NCBI GenBank assembly: GCA_020434375.1
Contig: JAGRAY010000010.1
Span: 1 to 22,737 of the forward strand
From: Bdellovibrionales bacterium
Lineage (GTDB): Bacteria; Bdellovibrionota_G; JALEGL01; JAGRAY01
Length of the DNA stretch: 22,737 nt
Reading direction: 5' to 3'
Shown here in pieces: positions 8,527 through 16,318 of this stretch. The notes beneath the pieces are model-generated. The model had not been told where the DNA came from. It saw nothing but the letters and a program-made list of their open reading frames with translations, and did no database searches. Each line of letters opens with the position of its first letter. The first letter of the stretch is position 1. The position numbers were made by a program, and so were the translations under genes.

Positions 8527-8557
8527 TCTATTTTTCGATAAAAATAGAATTTTTTAT
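8527..8557 (+). terminator. AT-rich stem-loop with U-tract, probable terminator
   Basis: TCTATTTTT (8527-8535), loop CGAT, AAAAATAGA (8540-8548): a perfect 9-bp stem followed by ATTTTTTAT. It sits 33 nt after the metallopeptidase stop. The stem has only two G-C pairs, so termination may be inefficient. Confidence 0.45.
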
Positions 8558-8629
8558 GCGTTAACAATATAAAAAGTGGGGAATTAACTATCGGTTTGAT
8601 CTTGCTTTCCTATTTGATAGACTTACACT

Positions 8630-9457
8630 ATGCCTCCAAAATCTACGATACTTTTTCTTGCTGCCACGCAAAGCGAGGGAAATTTGATCGTTCAAAATGT
8701 GTTGGGCGTATCGCAGAATTTTTGGCAAACTCACAAGGCGTTTCGTATTTTTCAGCTGTCGAATTTTCCAGAGAACATTGCGGTGGGCGTAACCGGAATG
8801 GGAAGTAGTGCCACTGTCGGATTAGGTTCTATTTTAAACTTATTGGAGCTAGACAATCTGAGTGTTGTCGGAACTGGATTTTGCGGGGGGCTGAGTAAGA
8901 CACTTCGTCAAGGTGATCTCGTTTGTCCGGAAAAAATTGTGGTGCAGGGAAAATCTCCATTGCAACCTACGCCTTGGCTTCGGCATCAACTTTTAAAGTA
9001 TTGCCCTTTGCCAGTAGCTAAAACACTTTTAACCTCGGAGGATATCGTCTCACAACCCACCCAAAAGGCAGCCATTCATGCCGCTACAGAAATTGAAGCG
9101 GTGGATATGGAGAGTGCTCTTTGGTTTCAGTATTGTGTAGATCGAAACATTTCGTTTGCCTCGATTCGCTCGGTTCTTGATACTGCATCCGATCATTTGC
9201 CTTTGGAACTTTCCCAAATGGTGAATGCTTTCGGGGACCCTAGCTATGGCCGAATAGTTGCTCGACTGCTTCAAAAGCCAGTACTTGCTCTGACGCTATA
9301 CAAGTACCGCCCTCATCGATTGGCTCAGTTATTTGCTTCTCAGGCAAAGGTTTTGCGTGAATGGCTAAATGCGCAGAGAAATCAAGATGCAGATAAAACT
9401 CATAAACCAACAATAGAAGGTAAAGTAGATAAGCTTACCTTGACGAATCCATCGTAA
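8630..9457 (+). CDS. nucleoside phosphorylase superfamily protein (PNP/MTAN/HpnG-like)
   Basis: A 275-residue protein of the PNP_UDP_1 fold. After a first strand STILFLAATQSEG come the Gly-rich VGVTGMGSSATVGLGSIL, VVGTGFCGGLS (the usual G-x-AGG site), the acidic EIEAVDMESALWFQYC (ribose-binding Met-Glu) and IRSVLDTASDHLP. These enzymes split N-glycosidic bonds of nucleosides by hydrolysis or phosphorolysis. The C-terminal extension (RIVARLLQKPVLALTLYKYR...) is arranged as in HpnG-like phosphorylases, where a Pro-Leu helical tail follows the LP. However, no hopanoid genes are nearby, so the substrate is undecided. The last 93 nt overlap the 3' end of uppP on the other strand. The start lacks a good ribosome site. 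Confidence 0.75.
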   Translation: MPPKSTILFLAATQSEGNLIVQNVLGVSQNFWQTHKAFRIFQLSNFPENIAVGVTGMGSSATVGLGSILNLLELDNLSVVGTGFCGGLSKTLRQGDLVCPEKIVVQGKSPLQPTPWLRHQLLKYCPLPVAKTLLTSEDIVSQPTQKAAIHAATEIEAVDMESALWFQYCVDRNISFASIRSVLDTASDHLPLELSQMVNAFGDPSYGRIVARLLQKPVLALTLYKYRPHRLAQLFASQAKVLREWLNAQRNQDADKTHKPTIEGKVDKLTLTNPS

Positions 9458-10198
9458 TAAAAGTTTAAGGCAGAATATCCCGACGACAAACGATGAGATA
9501 AATCCGAGCGCTATATTTTGCCAAGGGGGCATTGTGGAAGAAATCTTGCTCGCTTCCAGACAAATGGCCCCGAAGATAGCCGGCAGTGAGATCAAAAATG
9601 AATATTCGCCCGCAAACTCTCTAGAAAACCCCAAAAAAAGACCTGATGATATCGTTGTTCCTGATCGCGAAAGCCCCGGTAATATGGCGAGCGCTTGTGC
9701 AAATCCCACAAGCACGGCATCTTTAATTGATGTTCGAGTCGGAGTTTTTCCCTTCTTTGGATCAAAGTTTCGGGCTAAAAACAAAAAAAGACCCGTCAGG
9801 AAAAGTGTTATCGACACGATTCGTAATGACGAAAATGTCTCTTCAAAAAAATCATGAAAAAGCACGCCAATAGAACCAGTGATAAGGGTCGAAAAACAAA
9901 TGAGAAGAAGCAACCATGCATTTGGATCATCTCCAATAGCAAGATGTCCTTTTTGGAATAAGGTTTTTAAAAATAATGGCATCCTAGGAATTGACAAAAT
10001 CAAAGCAAAAACGCGCTTTCTAAATACGATGAGTGTGGCAAGAAACGTTCCTGCGTGAAGAATGACATCGAAGAGAAGCGAGCCCTCTGAAATATTAAGA
10101 AGATTTTGTACAATAACCAAGTGACCAGAACTAGAAACCGGTAAAAACTCTGTTGCTCCTTGAATGAAGCCTAGTATGAGTGCTTCTAATGTCGACAT
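9365..10198 (-). CDS. uppP: undecaprenyl-diphosphate phosphatase (BacA/UppP)
   Basis: A 277-residue multi-pass inner membrane protein of the usual family length. It has the two active-site signatures: QGATEFLPVSSSGH (residues 13-26; the QxxxE motif and conserved Ser/His) and LPGLSRSGTT (about 173-182; PGxSRS with the catalytic-region Arg). It dephosphorylates undecaprenyl diphosphate to recycle the lipid carrier for peptidoglycan and surface glycan synthesis, and its loss gives bacitracin sensitivity in E. coli. This carrier is also the expected donor lipid for a bacterial GT-C enzyme such as the one at 2910-4607. It is divergent from folK (71-base gap), and its C-terminus overlaps the phosphorylase gene by 93 nt. 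Confidence 0.95.
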   Translation of the reverse strand: MSTLEALILGFIQGATEFLPVSSSGHLVIVQNLLNISEGSLLFDVILHAGTFLATLIVFRKRVFALILSIPRMPLFLKTLFQKGHLAIGDDPNAWLLLLICFSTLITGSIGVLFHDFFEETFSSLRIVSITLFLTGLFLFLARNFDPKKGKTPTRTSIKDAVLVGFAQALAILPGLSRSGTTISSGLFLGFSREFAGEYSFLISLPAIFGAICLEASKISSTMPPWQNIALGFISSFVVGIFCLKLLLRWIRQGKLIYFTFYCWFMSFICILISLRI

Positions 10199-10269
10199 GA
10201 GTGCACCAGATTAGCCTAGAAGGCGATAACGGTCGACAGATTCCAACAAATCGATTAAAAGCACCACGT

Positions 10270-10737
10270 ATGGCACTTGTATATATTGGAATAGGAAGCA
10301 ATTTAGGTGACCGTGAAGAGCTTGTTTTAAGAGCGGTTCACGAAATGCGTGCATTTTCACGAGTGAAAAAGATTTCAACATTGATTGAATCTATTCCTCA
10401 AGGGGTATCTTATAAAGAGCCCAAGTTCATGAATGCCGTGGTTGAACTGGAAACAGATTTTTCACCGGATGAAATTTTAGATGAACTTCTACGCATCGAA
10501 GAGGAAATGGGTAGAAAGCGCACATCCATTGGAGAACCACGAGAAATCGACCTCGATCTTTTAGGATACGATGCAAAGATTATCGAGACTGAAAAAGTGG
10601 TGGTGCCGCATCCACGGATGCACGAAAGACGTTTTGTGCTAGGCCCTCTAGCAGAGCTCAATCCGGATTGGATTCATCCGGTTCTTAATTTGACGGCAAA
10701 GGATCTGCTTTCGAAACTGCCTCCGGAAGACGAATAA
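10270..10737 (+). CDS. folK: 2-amino-4-hydroxy-6-hydroxymethyldihydropteridine pyrophosphokinase
   Basis: From ATG 10270 the product is 155 residues and starts VYIGIGSNLGDREE, the standard HPPK N-terminus. It continues with the central GEPREIDLDLLGYD (Mg2+-binding Asp-x-Asp) and HPRMHERRFVLGPLAEL near the end. HPPK moves pyrophosphate from ATP to the pterin alcohol in folate synthesis. An in-frame GTG at 10201 would add 23 residues with no family counterpart, so the ATG is preferred, although no strong ribosome site is visible. No other folate gene is adjacent. The last 53 nt overlap the 3' end of orn on the other strand. Confidence 0.93.
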   Translation: MALVYIGIGSNLGDREELVLRAVHEMRAFSRVKKISTLIESIPQGVSYKEPKFMNAVVELETDFSPDEILDELLRIEEEMGRKRTSIGEPREIDLDLLGYDAKIIETEKVVVPHPRMHERRFVLGPLAELNPDWIHPVLNLTAKDLLSKLPPEDE

Positions 10738-11260
10738 AGCTGAGATAATGTTTGAGTTCAGCTATGGACTCTTCAATATCGCTCATTGCTCGATGCGTAT
10801 CTTTTTTTCGAAATCTAATTTGGTACAAGCTCTTGTAAATTTCTTTAAAGCTTGAAACATCGATCATGCGGTAGTGAAGTGCGTTTGAAAATAATTTCAT
10901 GTATCGGTCAATAAATCTTCGATCTTGCCAAATTGAATTTCCTGCCAAAACAATTTGTTGGTTTGGGAAATAGGTTCTCGAAAATGCCAATAAATCGGCC
11001 TCAACGTCTTCAAGTGGGCGGCCGCTCTTGACAGACTCTGTCAGTCCGCTTTCACCATGGGTTTTAGTGCACCATTCGTCCATAGCGCCCATCACTTCTT
11101 CTGGTTGAAACACCACCGCGTGAAAATCACCCAAGATCTTAAATTGAAGATCAGTAGCGATGGCTGCCACTTCAATAATTTTACAAGTTTCAGGGTCGAG
11201 GCCAGTCATTTCAAGGTCAAGCCACAAAAGGTGCGTTAGAGTCGTTTCTTCCTTTGCCAT
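10685..11260 (-). CDS. orn: oligoribonuclease (3'-5' exoribonuclease)
   Basis: A 191-residue DEDDh exonuclease. LLWLDLEMTGLDPE carries Asp15 and Glu17; SIWQDRRFIDRYM carries Asp113; DTHRAMSDIEESI carries His156 and Asp161. Length and all catalytic residues match Orn. Orn degrades 2-5 nt RNAs and the c-di-GMP breakdown product pGpG in the cytoplasm, so it matters for second-messenger clearance. AAAGG lies just before the ATG. It is divergent from trmL and convergent with folK, with a 53-nt 3' overlap. Confidence 0.95.
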   Translation of the reverse strand: MAKEETTLTHLLWLDLEMTGLDPETCKIIEVAAIATDLQFKILGDFHAVVFQPEEVMGAMDEWCTKTHGESGLTESVKSGRPLEDVEADLLAFSRTYFPNQQIVLAGNSIWQDRRFIDRYMKLFSNALHYRMIDVSSFKEIYKSLYQIRFRKKDTHRAMSDIEESIAELKHYLSFIRLPEAVSKADPLPSN

Positions 11261-11289
11261 ATAGCCTTTGTATCATTTATGATGCGCCA

Positions 11290-11736
11290 ATGCATGTAGT
11301 TTTGGTTCACCCAGATATTCCAGGCAATGTTGGTAACATAGGTAGAACTTGTGTTGCCATTGGCGCCACACTTCATTTAGTAAAGCCAATGGGATTCGTA
11401 TTAGACGACAAGAAAGTCAAGCGAGCAGGTCTGGACTATTGGCAGAGCCTGGATCTTGTGATTCACAAATCAAGATTGAGCATGGAGAGGCTGCTTTTTA
11501 AAGAACAAAGTCCATTTTTGTTTTCTCGTTTTGCAGAGCAAAATATTTGGAGCGCAAAATTCAACAAAGATAGCATTTTGGTGTTTGGTAGTGAAACCAA
11601 GGGTCTTCCAAAAGCAATGATTAAAAAATATCAGAAGCAAACCTATAAAATTCCTATGACCGGACCTGTTCGAAGTTTAAATATTGCATCTGCAGCAGCT
11701 GTGGCTATTTATGAAGTTCTAAGACAGACGATGTAA
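11290..11736 (+). CDS. trmL: tRNA (cytidine/uridine-34-2'-O)-methyltransferase
   Basis: From ATG 11290 the product is 148 residues and begins VVLVHPDIPGNVGNIGRTC, the conserved start of the SPOUT enzyme TrmL/YibK. It then has PMGFVLDDKKVKRAGLDYW, the knot elements LVFGSETKGLPKAM and IPMTGPVRSLNIASAAAVAIYE, which form the SAM-binding deep trefoil. TrmL 2'-O-methylates the wobble nucleotide of certain leucine tRNAs. An upstream in-frame TTG at 11254 overlaps the orn start and would add 12 residues without a family match, so it was not used. Confidence 0.93.
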   Translation: MHVVLVHPDIPGNVGNIGRTCVAIGATLHLVKPMGFVLDDKKVKRAGLDYWQSLDLVIHKSRLSMERLLFKEQSPFLFSRFAEQNIWSAKFNKDSILVFGSETKGLPKAMIKKYQKQTYKIPMTGPVRSLNIASAAAVAIYEVLRQTM

Positions 11737-11872
11737 CTGTTGACTGTCTCATGACGTAACTTTGATTGCGCATCTTTGCACCACATGATGAAATAAAGTT
11801 CCATATTGTTTTTTTAATTCACATCGATCAAAATCAATTTATTCTCAAACATATTTTCTTAGGAGTTTGCCG

Positions 11873-13162
11873 ATGCTCAAGCGTTTCATCTCGATTGGAT
11901 TTATAAGCCTATTAATATTTTTTGTCTTTCACGGTTGTGGAGGAAGTGATTCGGTGGATCTTAGCGTCAGCGATGTAAGTAATATCAATGGCACCTTTGA
12001 TGCCATGGAGGGTTTACTCAATTCGCTTCAAGAGTCTAGTAGCAGTAGGCTTTCAACCAGAGCCCAGGGTGGAAACTCGGAGGGTTCATTTGCTGGTTGC
12101 CAAAATGATCAGGAAACCAAGCGTACGATAGATAACTTGAGAGAAGTTCGAGTGAATATGTGTGCGGTTGGTGCCATGGTTGATGCTGGTGCCGTTACTA
12201 TTCCAAGTGACGAGTCTTTTGCTTATATGCATTTGATCTTTGCACAGCAGCCGGGAGACAATCAACAAAGCAATGAAGAATTTGTCACACGTGTTCGTGT
12301 GCGTTATTTCGTCAATGCCGATGGCAAAGATTGTATGCAAATGGATCGCTGTGAACCGAATGGATCACAGCAGTTTGTTCAAGTTCATTCTTTTCAAGCA
12401 TGCAATGCTGAGAGTGGAGGCAAGAAGGGCATTTTGGTTCAAGATCGGAACTCACACGAAGAAAACTCAGAAACTCGAAACAGTTGGATGCAAATTGGCG
12501 CCTTTGGGCGTGCATCGTCAGGCACAGTTGATTTAAGTTCACTGGCGATTGAAGCAGCCTACGACGAAAGCACGTATGGATCAGGGCATGGAATATTGTC
12601 GGCCGTAAAAGAAGATCGGCGTATTGATATGAACTGGGTGGGTCAAAATAGCTATTCGAATAATGAGGGTTCATTTTCAAACGAGTTTCAAATGTGTTCA
12701 ATTCGTGGCAAGGGCGAAGGCATCGTCAATTTTTCAGGCACCATGACCGTGCCTTCGTATGAATATCAAGGTCAATGGTATTGCCCGCCAAGTCCTGACA
12801 GCCCTGATGGTCAATCTGATAATTCAACCCAAGGTGCTTCTTGTGGGCCACTGGCGTATGATCATACCGAAGCTTTTACTGTTCAAAGAACTCCCGAACT
12901 CTTCTTTGGGCGCTTGGAACCTTATCAAGATTCCATTTGGTTTGCGTCACTCTCCGACTCGTGTGAGGCCAACACGGTTTCGGTTCAAGATTTTCCCAAT
13001 AGCTGGGATTGCGAGGCCACCGATTCAAGTTTTGTTGAGATTGACGTGAATGCCGATGCAACGCTGGAGGAAAATTTTCTTCCTTGCTTTGAGAAAGATG
13101 CCTCGCAGTTTGAAGATTCTTATCAATCGTGCGATCAGCAATATCGAAATGGCCAAAATTAG
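11873..13162 (+). CDS. putative lipoprotein of unknown function, cysteine-rich
   Basis: A 429-residue protein with a lipoprotein signal: MLKR, a hydrophobic core FISIGFISLLIFFVF and Cys22 in FHGC, followed by GGSDS. The -3 Phe/-2 His are not canonical but the length is right. The mature chain is rich in Ser, Asn, Asp and Gln, with many cysteines (for example AGCQN, DRCEP, QACNA, MCSIR, WYCPP, SCGPL, NSWDCEA), suggesting a disulphide-rich extracytoplasmic fold. I recognise no domain. ATG 11873 is chosen because AGGAG (11861-11865) is 7 nt upstream; the in-frame TTG at 11867 is too close. The gene stands alone between trmL and the DUF1820 gene. Its Asn/Ser-rich Cys-containing style resembles the large lipoprotein at 16809. 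Confidence 0.7.
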   Translation: MLKRFISIGFISLLIFFVFHGCGGSDSVDLSVSDVSNINGTFDAMEGLLNSLQESSSSRLSTRAQGGNSEGSFAGCQNDQETKRTIDNLREVRVNMCAVGAMVDAGAVTIPSDESFAYMHLIFAQQPGDNQQSNEEFVTRVRVRYFVNADGKDCMQMDRCEPNGSQQFVQVHSFQACNAESGGKKGILVQDRNSHEENSETRNSWMQIGAFGRASSGTVDLSSLAIEAAYDESTYGSGHGILSAVKEDRRIDMNWVGQNSYSNNEGSFSNEFQMCSIRGKGEGIVNFSGTMTVPSYEYQGQWYCPPSPDSPDGQSDNSTQGASCGPLAYDHTEAFTVQRTPELFFGRLEPYQDSIWFASLSDSCEANTVSVQDFPNSWDCEATDSSFVEIDVNADATLEENFLPCFEKDASQFEDSYQSCDQQYRNGQN

Positions 13163-13200
13163 GGCGGCGGTAACCCACTAATTTAACCTCAAACTTGTTC

Positions 13201-13232
13201 TTTTGAGCGATTTCATACAAAATCGCTCAAAA
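13201..13232 (+). promoter_or_regulatory. perfect 13-bp inverted repeat at the DUF1820 start
   Basis: TTTTGAGCGATTT (13201-13213), six-base loop CATACA, AAATCGCTCAAAA (13220-13232): arms complementary at all 13 positions. It ends 2 nt before the ATG at 13235. No U-tract follows on either strand, so it is not a classical intrinsic terminator. It could be an operator for a dimeric regulator or an RNA hairpin that covers the start site. Confidence 0.7.
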
Positions 13233-13234
13233 CT

Positions 13235-13585
13235 ATGAGTAAGACCAAAAAACAAAACATTTATTATGAAATCACGTTTCGTGACCCCAAAGACGGCCAA
13301 ATTTTATCTCTCAAAGCCCAAAAAATAGCCGATTCAACGCTAGGGTTAAGTTTTATTACGATCTCGGAGTTTCTCTTTGATACCGACAAACTTGTAGTTA
13401 CGCCCGATCAAGAGGCTTTGGAAAAACGCCTCGAAGGTGTTAAGGCATTGCATCTTTCGATTTACAGTGTTCTTTCCATTAAAGAAATTGGAAACGATAA
13501 CAAAGGTCTTAAGTTTAAAAAAGATCGTTCCAATTTGGTTGTGCTCTCAAGCGTCGACAGACCTTCGCCACCTACATCGAAGTAG
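13235..13585 (+). CDS. DUF1820 family protein
   Basis: A 116-residue soluble protein whose layout matches DUF1820. It has an opening strand YYEITFRDPKDGQILSLKAQ, then ITISEFLFDTDKLVVTPDQE, a helix EALEKRLEGVKALHLSIYSVLSIKEI and a basic/polar tail. DUF1820 proteins are about 110 residues, widespread in proteobacteria and have no established function. The family call is from memory of this pattern, so moderate. No Shine-Dalgarno is visible; a perfect inverted repeat ends 2 nt before the ATG, which may control translation. The last 14 nt overlap cobB on the other strand. Confidence 0.65.
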   Translation: MSKTKKQNIYYEITFRDPKDGQILSLKAQKIADSTLGLSFITISEFLFDTDKLVVTPDQEALEKRLEGVKALHLSIYSVLSIKEIGNDNKGLKFKKDRSNLVVLSSVDRPSPPTSK

Positions 13586-14306
13586 ACTCTAGTAACAAGC
13601 CTTCAATATAGTCCGGAACGGTTTCTGTTGCGGGTCCGTAATGCTTGTCGGCAAATAAATGGCTCAGCATTGAGGGTTCTAGATTGAGTTCAACTGTGGT
13701 GGCCTTTGAGTGCAACCTGGCATGCTCAACGAATCCTGCAGCAGGGTAGACTTGCCCGGAGGTGCCGATGGAAATAAACCATGAAGACTGTTCAATGGCC
13801 TCAAAAATTCTTGGAAGCTCAAAGGGCATTTCACCAAACCAAACAATATTGGGTCGAAGTGTTCCAGCAAGATCACAACACGCGCATTTTGTGGTTTTTA
13901 AAATGGCTTCTTTCCACGGAAAATAAACTTTATCTGTTTGTGTACATCGGGCTTCTAGTAGACTTCCGTGAATGTGCAATACATTTTTTGATCCAGCCAA
14001 TTCATGCAGATTGTCTACATTCTGGGTGACAATCAATACCGTGCCAGGCCACTTGGCTTCAAGTTTGGCGAGAGCCAGATGCGCTTTATTGGGAAAGACA
14101 CTTCCCATAAGAAGCTTTTTTCGACGTTCATTGTAAAACGTTTGAACTTTTTTAGGGTTTTTTAAAAACGCTTCAGGTGTGGCTACCTCGTCTATAGAGT
14201 GACCTTCCCATAAACCCTTGGGACCACGAAAAGTCTCAATGCCCGATTCTGCTGATACGCCTGCACCTGTTAAAACCACAATAGAACTAGAATTCATCTG
14301 ACTCAT
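13572..14306 (-). CDS. cobB: NAD-dependent protein deacylase, class III sirtuin
   Basis: A 244-residue sirtuin with the NAD-binding VVLTGAGVSAESGIETFRG, TQNVDNLHE and the catalytic His of HIHGSL (His113). The cysteines Cys121, Cys141, Cys143 and Cys144 around ARCTQTDK and KCACC follow E. coli CobB. FYNERR contains the Tyr58-x-x-Arg61 pair that marks SIRT5-like class III enzymes able to remove succinyl groups. It removes acyl groups from lysines using NAD+ in the cytoplasm. The start may be Met1 or Met4 (14297); neither has a clear ribosome site. It lies 64 nt downstream of the fibronectin-like lipoprotein gene on the same strand, and its 3' end overlaps the DUF1820 gene. Confidence 0.93.
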   Translation of the reverse strand: MSQMNSSSIVVLTGAGVSAESGIETFRGPKGLWEGHSIDEVATPEAFLKNPKKVQTFYNERRKKLLMGSVFPNKAHLALAKLEAKWPGTVLIVTQNVDNLHELAGSKNVLHIHGSLLEARCTQTDKVYFPWKEAILKTTKCACCDLAGTLRPNIVWFGEMPFELPRIFEAIEQSSWFISIGTSGQVYPAAGFVEHARLHSKATTVELNLEPSMLSHLFADKHYGPATETVPDYIEGLLLESTSM

Positions 14307-14370
14307 TTCAGAGAAAGATTATGTTCGAAATAGACCTAGTCGTCTAGTCTTCGGTATCAGTCGATGAGGA

Positions 14371-15171
14371 TTAGCTAGACGCAGGCACAATGTTAAGTAA
14401 GCTGCTTGGCTTGCTTCCATTTCCTGCTTTGTCGACCGCAATGATCACAATCCCTTTGGCATCTCTGAGATCACTTTCGGCAAAGATGTGTTCCGTTTTA
14501 CCCACGACTTTCGCTTTGGCATCCCCGATATCATAAGTGGTTGGAAGGGTTGCTGGATCTTCGATCAGAAATACATAGTAGGTTACTTCAGCTTCAGGTG
14601 TAATGTTGTCCGAAGATTTCGTCCATGTCAGCTTTCGCGTAGTGGTGTCAATACTAAGATCTGATGGCGCTGTGGGAGCTTCTTCGTCACTGGTTTCATC
14701 GGTGGTGATGGTCAATTTAAAGGGTTCGCTAAAAGAACTTAAATTACCTGCTTCGTCTCGACTCATGATTTTTAAATAGATCACGTCGCCGTTACCGTGA
14801 TTTTTTAAATCGATGTTTACTTTTGGAGCGCCTTTGACTTTGATATGGCGATCTTTGGAGATGTCAATTTCGTCGTCGGCGTTTTTAAGCTCGTAAAGGT
14901 AGTACTCGATGGTTTCAGGTTTTGACTTATCGTCAGTGGAAGCTGTCCAGCTTACTATTCCAACGAGGGTGCCTGATTCGTTCTTTGCTTGGGTTACCTT
15001 GATATCTTTAGGTGTTGAAGGAGGCGTTTTATCTTTATCGTCGGTCGTTTGGGCCTGGTCTTCATCTCCAGTTTTCTTTGTGTCGGCTGCCTTTTTAACG
15101 CCACCGCAACCTACGAATAAGAAACTAAGGGTCAATAATAAAACGATCGTTGAAATATGATTTTTATTCAT
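14371..15171 (-). CDS. lipoprotein with two fibronectin type III-like domains
   Basis: From ATG 15171 the product is 266 residues. It has a lipoprotein signal (MNKNHISTIVLLLTLSFLFVGC, Cys22 as lipidation site), then a charged Lys/Asp/Thr linker. Two FN3-like modules follow: TPPSTPKDIKVTQ...IVSWTASTDD...YLKIMSRDEAGNLSS and APTAPSDLSIDTTT...LTWTKSSDN...VIIAVDKAGNGSKPS. The pattern 'W-x-x-S-x-D' plus 'D-x-A-G-N' is typical of bacterial surface FN3 domains used for binding or spacing. An upstream in-frame ATG (15189) would add MILRVI, but the -10 of the best promoter candidate overlaps it, which favours 15171. No ribosome site precedes either. The ligand is unknown. Confidence 0.75.
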   Translation of the reverse strand: MNKNHISTIVLLLTLSFLFVGCGGVKKAADTKKTGDEDQAQTTDDKDKTPPSTPKDIKVTQAKNESGTLVGIVSWTASTDDKSKPETIEYYLYELKNADDEIDISKDRHIKVKGAPKVNIDLKNHGNGDVIYLKIMSRDEAGNLSSFSEPFKLTITTDETSDEEAPTAPSDLSIDTTTRKLTWTKSSDNITPEAEVTYYVFLIEDPATLPTTYDIGDAKAKVVGKTEHIFAESDLRDAKGIVIIAVDKAGNGSKPSSLLNIVPASS

Positions 15172-15181
15172 AATAACGCGA

Positions 15182-15209
15182 AGTATCATATATTAATGCA
15201 TAACGTCAA
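15182..15209 (-). promoter_or_regulatory. candidate promoter for the FN3 lipoprotein gene
   Basis: On the minus strand, TTGACG (15204-15209), a 16-bp spacer and GATACT (15182-15187) match the sigma-70 pattern at 5/6 and 4/6. Predicted initiation is about 15174-15176, only a few bases before the ATG at 15171, so the transcript would be nearly leaderless. This fits the absence of a ribosome site. Confidence 0.4.
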
Positions 15210-15260
15210 GAACTTATTTGCACTTCTTTCTACCAAAAATAGGTTATATGAGGCTCTGTA

Positions 15261-16310
15261 ATGCTTGAATCAAATCTAAAAAATATGTCATTAGATCAAT
15301 TAAAACAATGGCTTATAAATAACTCTATATCTAAGGTTCACGCCAAAAGCGTGTTCCAGTGGCTCTATCGAGAAGAAAAAAAAACGGGGACGGAGGTGGA
15401 GTCCTTGCCTCTGCGTCTTCATCAGTTTCTCAGTGAGCACCCTCCAGGTTTATCTTTGAACTTACAGCAGAGGATCAACTCTCAAGATGGCAGCCAGAAG
15501 TTCGTTTTTTTGTCATCCAGGGGCAAGTTTGAAACGGTTTGGATTCCATTTAAAAATCGCATCACACTTTGTGTCTCGAGCCAGGTGGGGTGCGCACTGG
15601 ATTGCGGGTTTTGCCTCACGGGACTTTTGCCATTTAAGGGCAATTTAGAACCTTGGGAAATGGTGGATCAACTTCTTCAAACTCAAAACCTAATGGGACA
15701 AAAAGTAACAAACGTGGTTTTTATGGGCATGGGTGAGCCTCTTTTAAACTTTGAAAACGCTAAACGCGCCGTCGAAATTTTGACCTGCCCGTATGGCTTA
15801 AGCATCGCCAAGTCAAAAATCACGGTTTCAACGGCAGGTTATATTCCCGGGATTCTAAGGTGGGGAAGAGAGGTGGGTACAAATCTAGCTGTATCTGTGA
15901 TTGCAGCCAGCCATGAGAAGCGAAATCGACTCATGCCTATCAATGCTCAGTTTCCCCTGGATGCGTTGGTTCGTGCAATTCATGAGTACACGCTGATCAC
16001 CAGGAAGAAAGTATTTTGTGAATATCTCTTGATTGATGGTTTGACAGACTCTTTTCAAGACGCCAAGGCACTTGCCAAATGGTTTAAAAAGATGAACGTG
16101 ACCATAAATTTAATTCCGTACAACGAAAACCATCAGTTTAACTACAAGCGTCCACCCAAAGAACGTGTCGATCAATTTAAGAGCTGGCTGCATGAAGAGG
16201 GCATACTTTCAACAGTCCGATGGAGCCACGGCTCTGACATAGGTGCCGCCTGTGGCCAGCTTTCAGGATATGGGAATTACTATCGAAAAGAAGGTATCCT
16301 AGACTCATAA
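15261..16310 (+). CDS. rlmN: radical SAM rRNA/tRNA adenine-C2 methyltransferase RlmN
   Basis: A 349-residue RlmN-type enzyme. TLCVSSQVGCALDCGFCLTG holds the conserved Cys104 and the 4Fe-4S ligands Cys111, Cys115 and Cys118 (CxxxCxxC). VVFMGMGEPLLN, ITVSTAGYIPGI and the C-terminal WSHGSDIGAACGQLSG with the methyl-acceptor Cys331 follow. RlmN methylates C2 of A2503 in 23S rRNA and A37 in some tRNAs, improving decoding accuracy. A small change is that the usual AxSLHA element reads AVSVIA here, replacing the conserved His. The start ATG agrees with family N-termini (a DQLKQWL helix after a short lead). Its neighbours are unrelated. Confidence 0.92.
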   Translation: MLESNLKNMSLDQLKQWLINNSISKVHAKSVFQWLYREEKKTGTEVESLPLRLHQFLSEHPPGLSLNLQQRINSQDGSQKFVFLSSRGKFETVWIPFKNRITLCVSSQVGCALDCGFCLTGLLPFKGNLEPWEMVDQLLQTQNLMGQKVTNVVFMGMGEPLLNFENAKRAVEILTCPYGLSIAKSKITVSTAGYIPGILRWGREVGTNLAVSVIAASHEKRNRLMPINAQFPLDALVRAIHEYTLITRKKVFCEYLLIDGLTDSFQDAKALAKWFKKMNVTINLIPYNENHQFNYKRPPKERVDQFKSWLHEEGILSTVRWSHGSDIGAACGQLSGYGNYYRKEGILDS

Positions 16311-16318
16311 AAAACCTT

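Noticed and set aside
8630..9457. Naming the phosphorylase hpnG or mtnN
   Set aside because: The C-terminal layout resembles HpnG, but no hopanoid genes are near and the motifs do not separate the subfamilies; left at superfamily level.
9534..9857. 107-codon plus-strand ORF opposite uppP
   Set aside because: Lies wholly antisense to a confident membrane protein gene, has no domain or good start; a shadow ORF.
12312..12701. 129-codon minus-strand ORF inside the cysteine-rich lipoprotein gene
   Set aside because: Composition rich in His, Cys, Ser and Arg, typical of antisense shadows; no ribosome site.
14332..14350. Stem-loop AGACCTAG-TCGT-CTAGTCT between the FN3 gene and cobB
   Set aside because: Bulged, short and without a U-tract; too weak to call a terminator.
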